A stretch of DNA of 38,911 nt from the IMG/VR virus record IMGVR_UViG_3300035162_004867, positions 1 to 38,911 of that record. One strand, written 5' to 3'. The notes beneath the pieces were generated by a model. That model was not told the DNA's origin, made no database searches, and saw only the letters and a program-made list of their open reading frames with translations. Below, piece after piece: positions 37,837 through 38,911 of this stretch; position 1 is the first letter of the stretch; the number at the start of each line of letters is the position of its first letter. The position numbers and the translations under genes were made by a program. The stretch is from a virus.

Positions 37837-37865
37837 AGTATAGAGCAGAGTAGAGGTAGAGTCAA
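37837..37865 (-). promoter_or_regulatory. Sigma-70-type promoter
   Basis: Minus-strand TTGACT (37865-37860), 17 bp, TATACT (37842-37837), then AATCACAT. Same type as at 28300 and 28579, ten kilobases away. Confidence 0.75.
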
Positions 37866-37892
37866 GGCAGAGTGGACACTGCCCTAAGTGGT

Positions 37893-38162
37893 TCATCCGA
37901 CTGCCATGGGAGAATACTCAGAGCGTGGCATTTTATCAAGATTGAAGTCAGTTACCACCGCACCGTTAGCGATGCGTGTGTCCCACTCATTACGTGCTGA
38001 GAGAGCAGTGACAGTACTATAGGACTTGAGACCATTCTTATTGAATGTGACACGCTTCTGGAAGCGTTTGACTGTGACGATCATACCCTTGGTATCATGT
38101 GCCTCAGCAATTAATGCCTCAGGAAAGAAGTCAACTGTGGTGACGAGTGTGGTGACTTGCAT
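37893..38162 (-). CDS. Hypothetical protein, 89 aa
   Basis: The protein starts MQVTTLVTTVDFFPEALIAE and contains GMIVTVKRFQKRVTFNKNGL and ALSARNEWDTRIANGAVVTD. Mixed strands and helices, soluble. A weak promoter (TATCAT as -10 at about 38193-38188) lies upstream, in the end of the metalloprotease gene. No family recognised. Confidence 0.7.
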   Translation of the reverse strand: MQVTTLVTTVDFFPEALIAEAHDTKGMIVTVKRFQKRVTFNKNGLKSYSTVTALSARNEWDTRIANGAVVTDFNLDKMPRSEYSPMAVG

Positions 38163-38185
38163 CGGTGTCTCCCTTGATTACTTTC

Positions 38186-38665
38186 TTATGATAGTGCCAC
38201 CAGACGGTACTGAAACTCCTTCTGTGACACTTCTGGTATTGGCACACCCTTAATTACATTTAACCACAAATCATATAACCTTTCTTCTTCCTTTCTGGCG
38301 ATAATTTCATGTGGTTGATCTTCATAATCATAATTCTCCACTGGTTCATGAGAATAACACAATTTTCCATATCGGGATCGCAGGTCACCACGTATCCACT
38401 GTGCCATATGGGTCAGTTCATGAAAAAGAGTTTTTATATATGTTTCCTTATCCATATGTGTGTGAAGTTCAATCAGGAAGTGTCGTGGTCGATAATATCC
38501 TTCCATCACATCACAATAACCAACAACACCTTCACGTTTCAGTCCTTTATGATTAATATCCACACAAATGCTATGTCGTGGAAAATATTCATTCAAAAAC
38601 CAAGAGGTAACATCCTCACAGATGATCTTAGAATAACCGTATCCAAAGTGGTAGATGGAACTCAT
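38186..38665 (-). CDS. SprT-like zinc metalloprotease, 159 aa
   Basis: HELTH at residues 82-86 (within TLFHELTHMAQW) is the HExxH zinc site, with a conserved downstream segment QPHEIIARKEEERLYDLWL whose Glu residues could give the third ligand. The preceding RHFLIELHTHMDKETY also fits SprT-like proteins. These act on DNA-bound or damaged protein in cells; in phages the target is unknown. Its start directly follows the stop of the 31-aa gene (TAAATG). Confidence 0.78.
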   Translation of the reverse strand: MSSIYHFGYGYSKIICEDVTSWFLNEYFPRHSICVDINHKGLKREGVVGYCDVMEGYYRPRHFLIELHTHMDKETYIKTLFHELTHMAQWIRGDLRSRYGKLCYSHEPVENYDYEDQPHEIIARKEEERLYDLWLNVIKGVPIPEVSQKEFQYRLVALS

Positions 38666-38761
38666 TTATAGACCACTCAGTAGAACATAGGTCAATCGTG
38701 CTCCCCAATTCATGAAGACGAAAAATGATGAGATGAATAAAAGTTTTTCTTTAGCAGTCAT
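38666..38761 (-). CDS. Small membrane peptide, 31 aa
   Basis: The frame encodes MTAKEKLLFISSFFVFMNWG and ends ARLTYVLLSGL: a polar start and a hydrophobic stretch compatible with one transmembrane helix. Its ATG overlaps the TGA of the partial gene upstream (ATGA), and its stop touches the metalloprotease start. The tight fit supports a real gene. Confidence 0.6.
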   Translation of the reverse strand: MTAKEKLLFISSFFVFMNWGARLTYVLLSGL

Positions 38762-38911
38762 GCCGGTGTTACACTCCATTCATCTGTCGGAACCATTGTG
38801 TCAATGACATGCTTAACATTTTCGATTCCATAAACTACAACCTCTTGAGTTGAAGTGTAACCATTTTTCTTCTCACGTTTCCATGAGACAATCCATCGAT
38901 CACATGATACT
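38758..38911 (-). CDS. Partial gene at window edge, last 50 aa
   Basis: The open frame VSCDRWIVSWKREKKNGYTS then EVVVYGIENVKHVIDTMVPT and WSVTPA stops at 38758. The start lies beyond the window. Its stop codon overlaps the start of the 31-aa gene. Strand-rich; no family recognised. Confidence 0.65.
   Translation of the reverse strand, partial: VSCDRWIVSWKREKKNGYTSTQEVVVYGIENVKHVIDTMVPTDEWSVTPA

Overview
This window looks like part of the genome of a T4-like marine cyanophage (a contractile-tailed myovirus of Synechococcus or Prochlorococcus), or of a close relative. The evidence is the gene order on the minus strand from 20357 down to 1. It runs gp25, gp6, gp7, gp8 and then a DUF4815-type wedge or connector protein, which is the T4 baseplate-wedge order. 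Two perfect T4-type late promoters (TATAAATA) lie in front of gp25 and gp8. The small conserved proteins upstream are types I recognise from cyanophages. These assignments come from motifs, lengths and order read by eye; no database search was run.

Layout. (1) 1-20387 is an AT-rich, tightly packed late structural operon. gp25 (133 aa) and gp6 (658 aa) are close to their T4 lengths. gp7 is 4133 aa and carries a YHYH-like domain and an embedded beta-propeller. The DUF4815 protein is interrupted by an apparent frameshift near 1330-1358, and its C-terminal part continues out of frame past the window edge. (2) 20390-22778 is a compact run of conserved small genes: a glycosyltransferase-like protein, tiny basic proteins and an AbrB-like protein. 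(3) 22971-29986 is an accessory block of short minus-strand genes separated by unusually rich regulatory DNA. It holds six 3' hairpins with a shared flanking sequence, three copies of a structured element with compensatory base changes, plus-strand promoter modules containing an inverted repeat, and a family of 13-bp palindromes placed over promoters like operators. (4) 30282-30821 is the only plus-strand gene, an HNH homing endonuclease with a hairpin just in front of its start codon. (5) 30822-38911 is a second block of short minus-strand genes. It contains a duplicated pair of about 210-230 aa proteins, two tetrapeptide-repeat (G-x-V-x) proteins, an expanded family of paralogues beginning MTHPLTD, and a SprT-like metalloprotease.

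The structural genes build the baseplate wedge. The accessory blocks resemble the ORF-rich hypervariable regions of cyanophages. Most genes there have no recognisable function, but many have their own sigma-70-like promoter (TTGACA, 17 bp, TATACT) followed by a G-poor leader. Others are joined by overlapping stop and start codons, with the Shine-Dalgarno sequence encoded in the C-terminal codons of the gene before. The main points of interest are the layered regulatory repeats of the accessory region and the candidate structured RNA. Their regulators and functions cannot be determined from this window.
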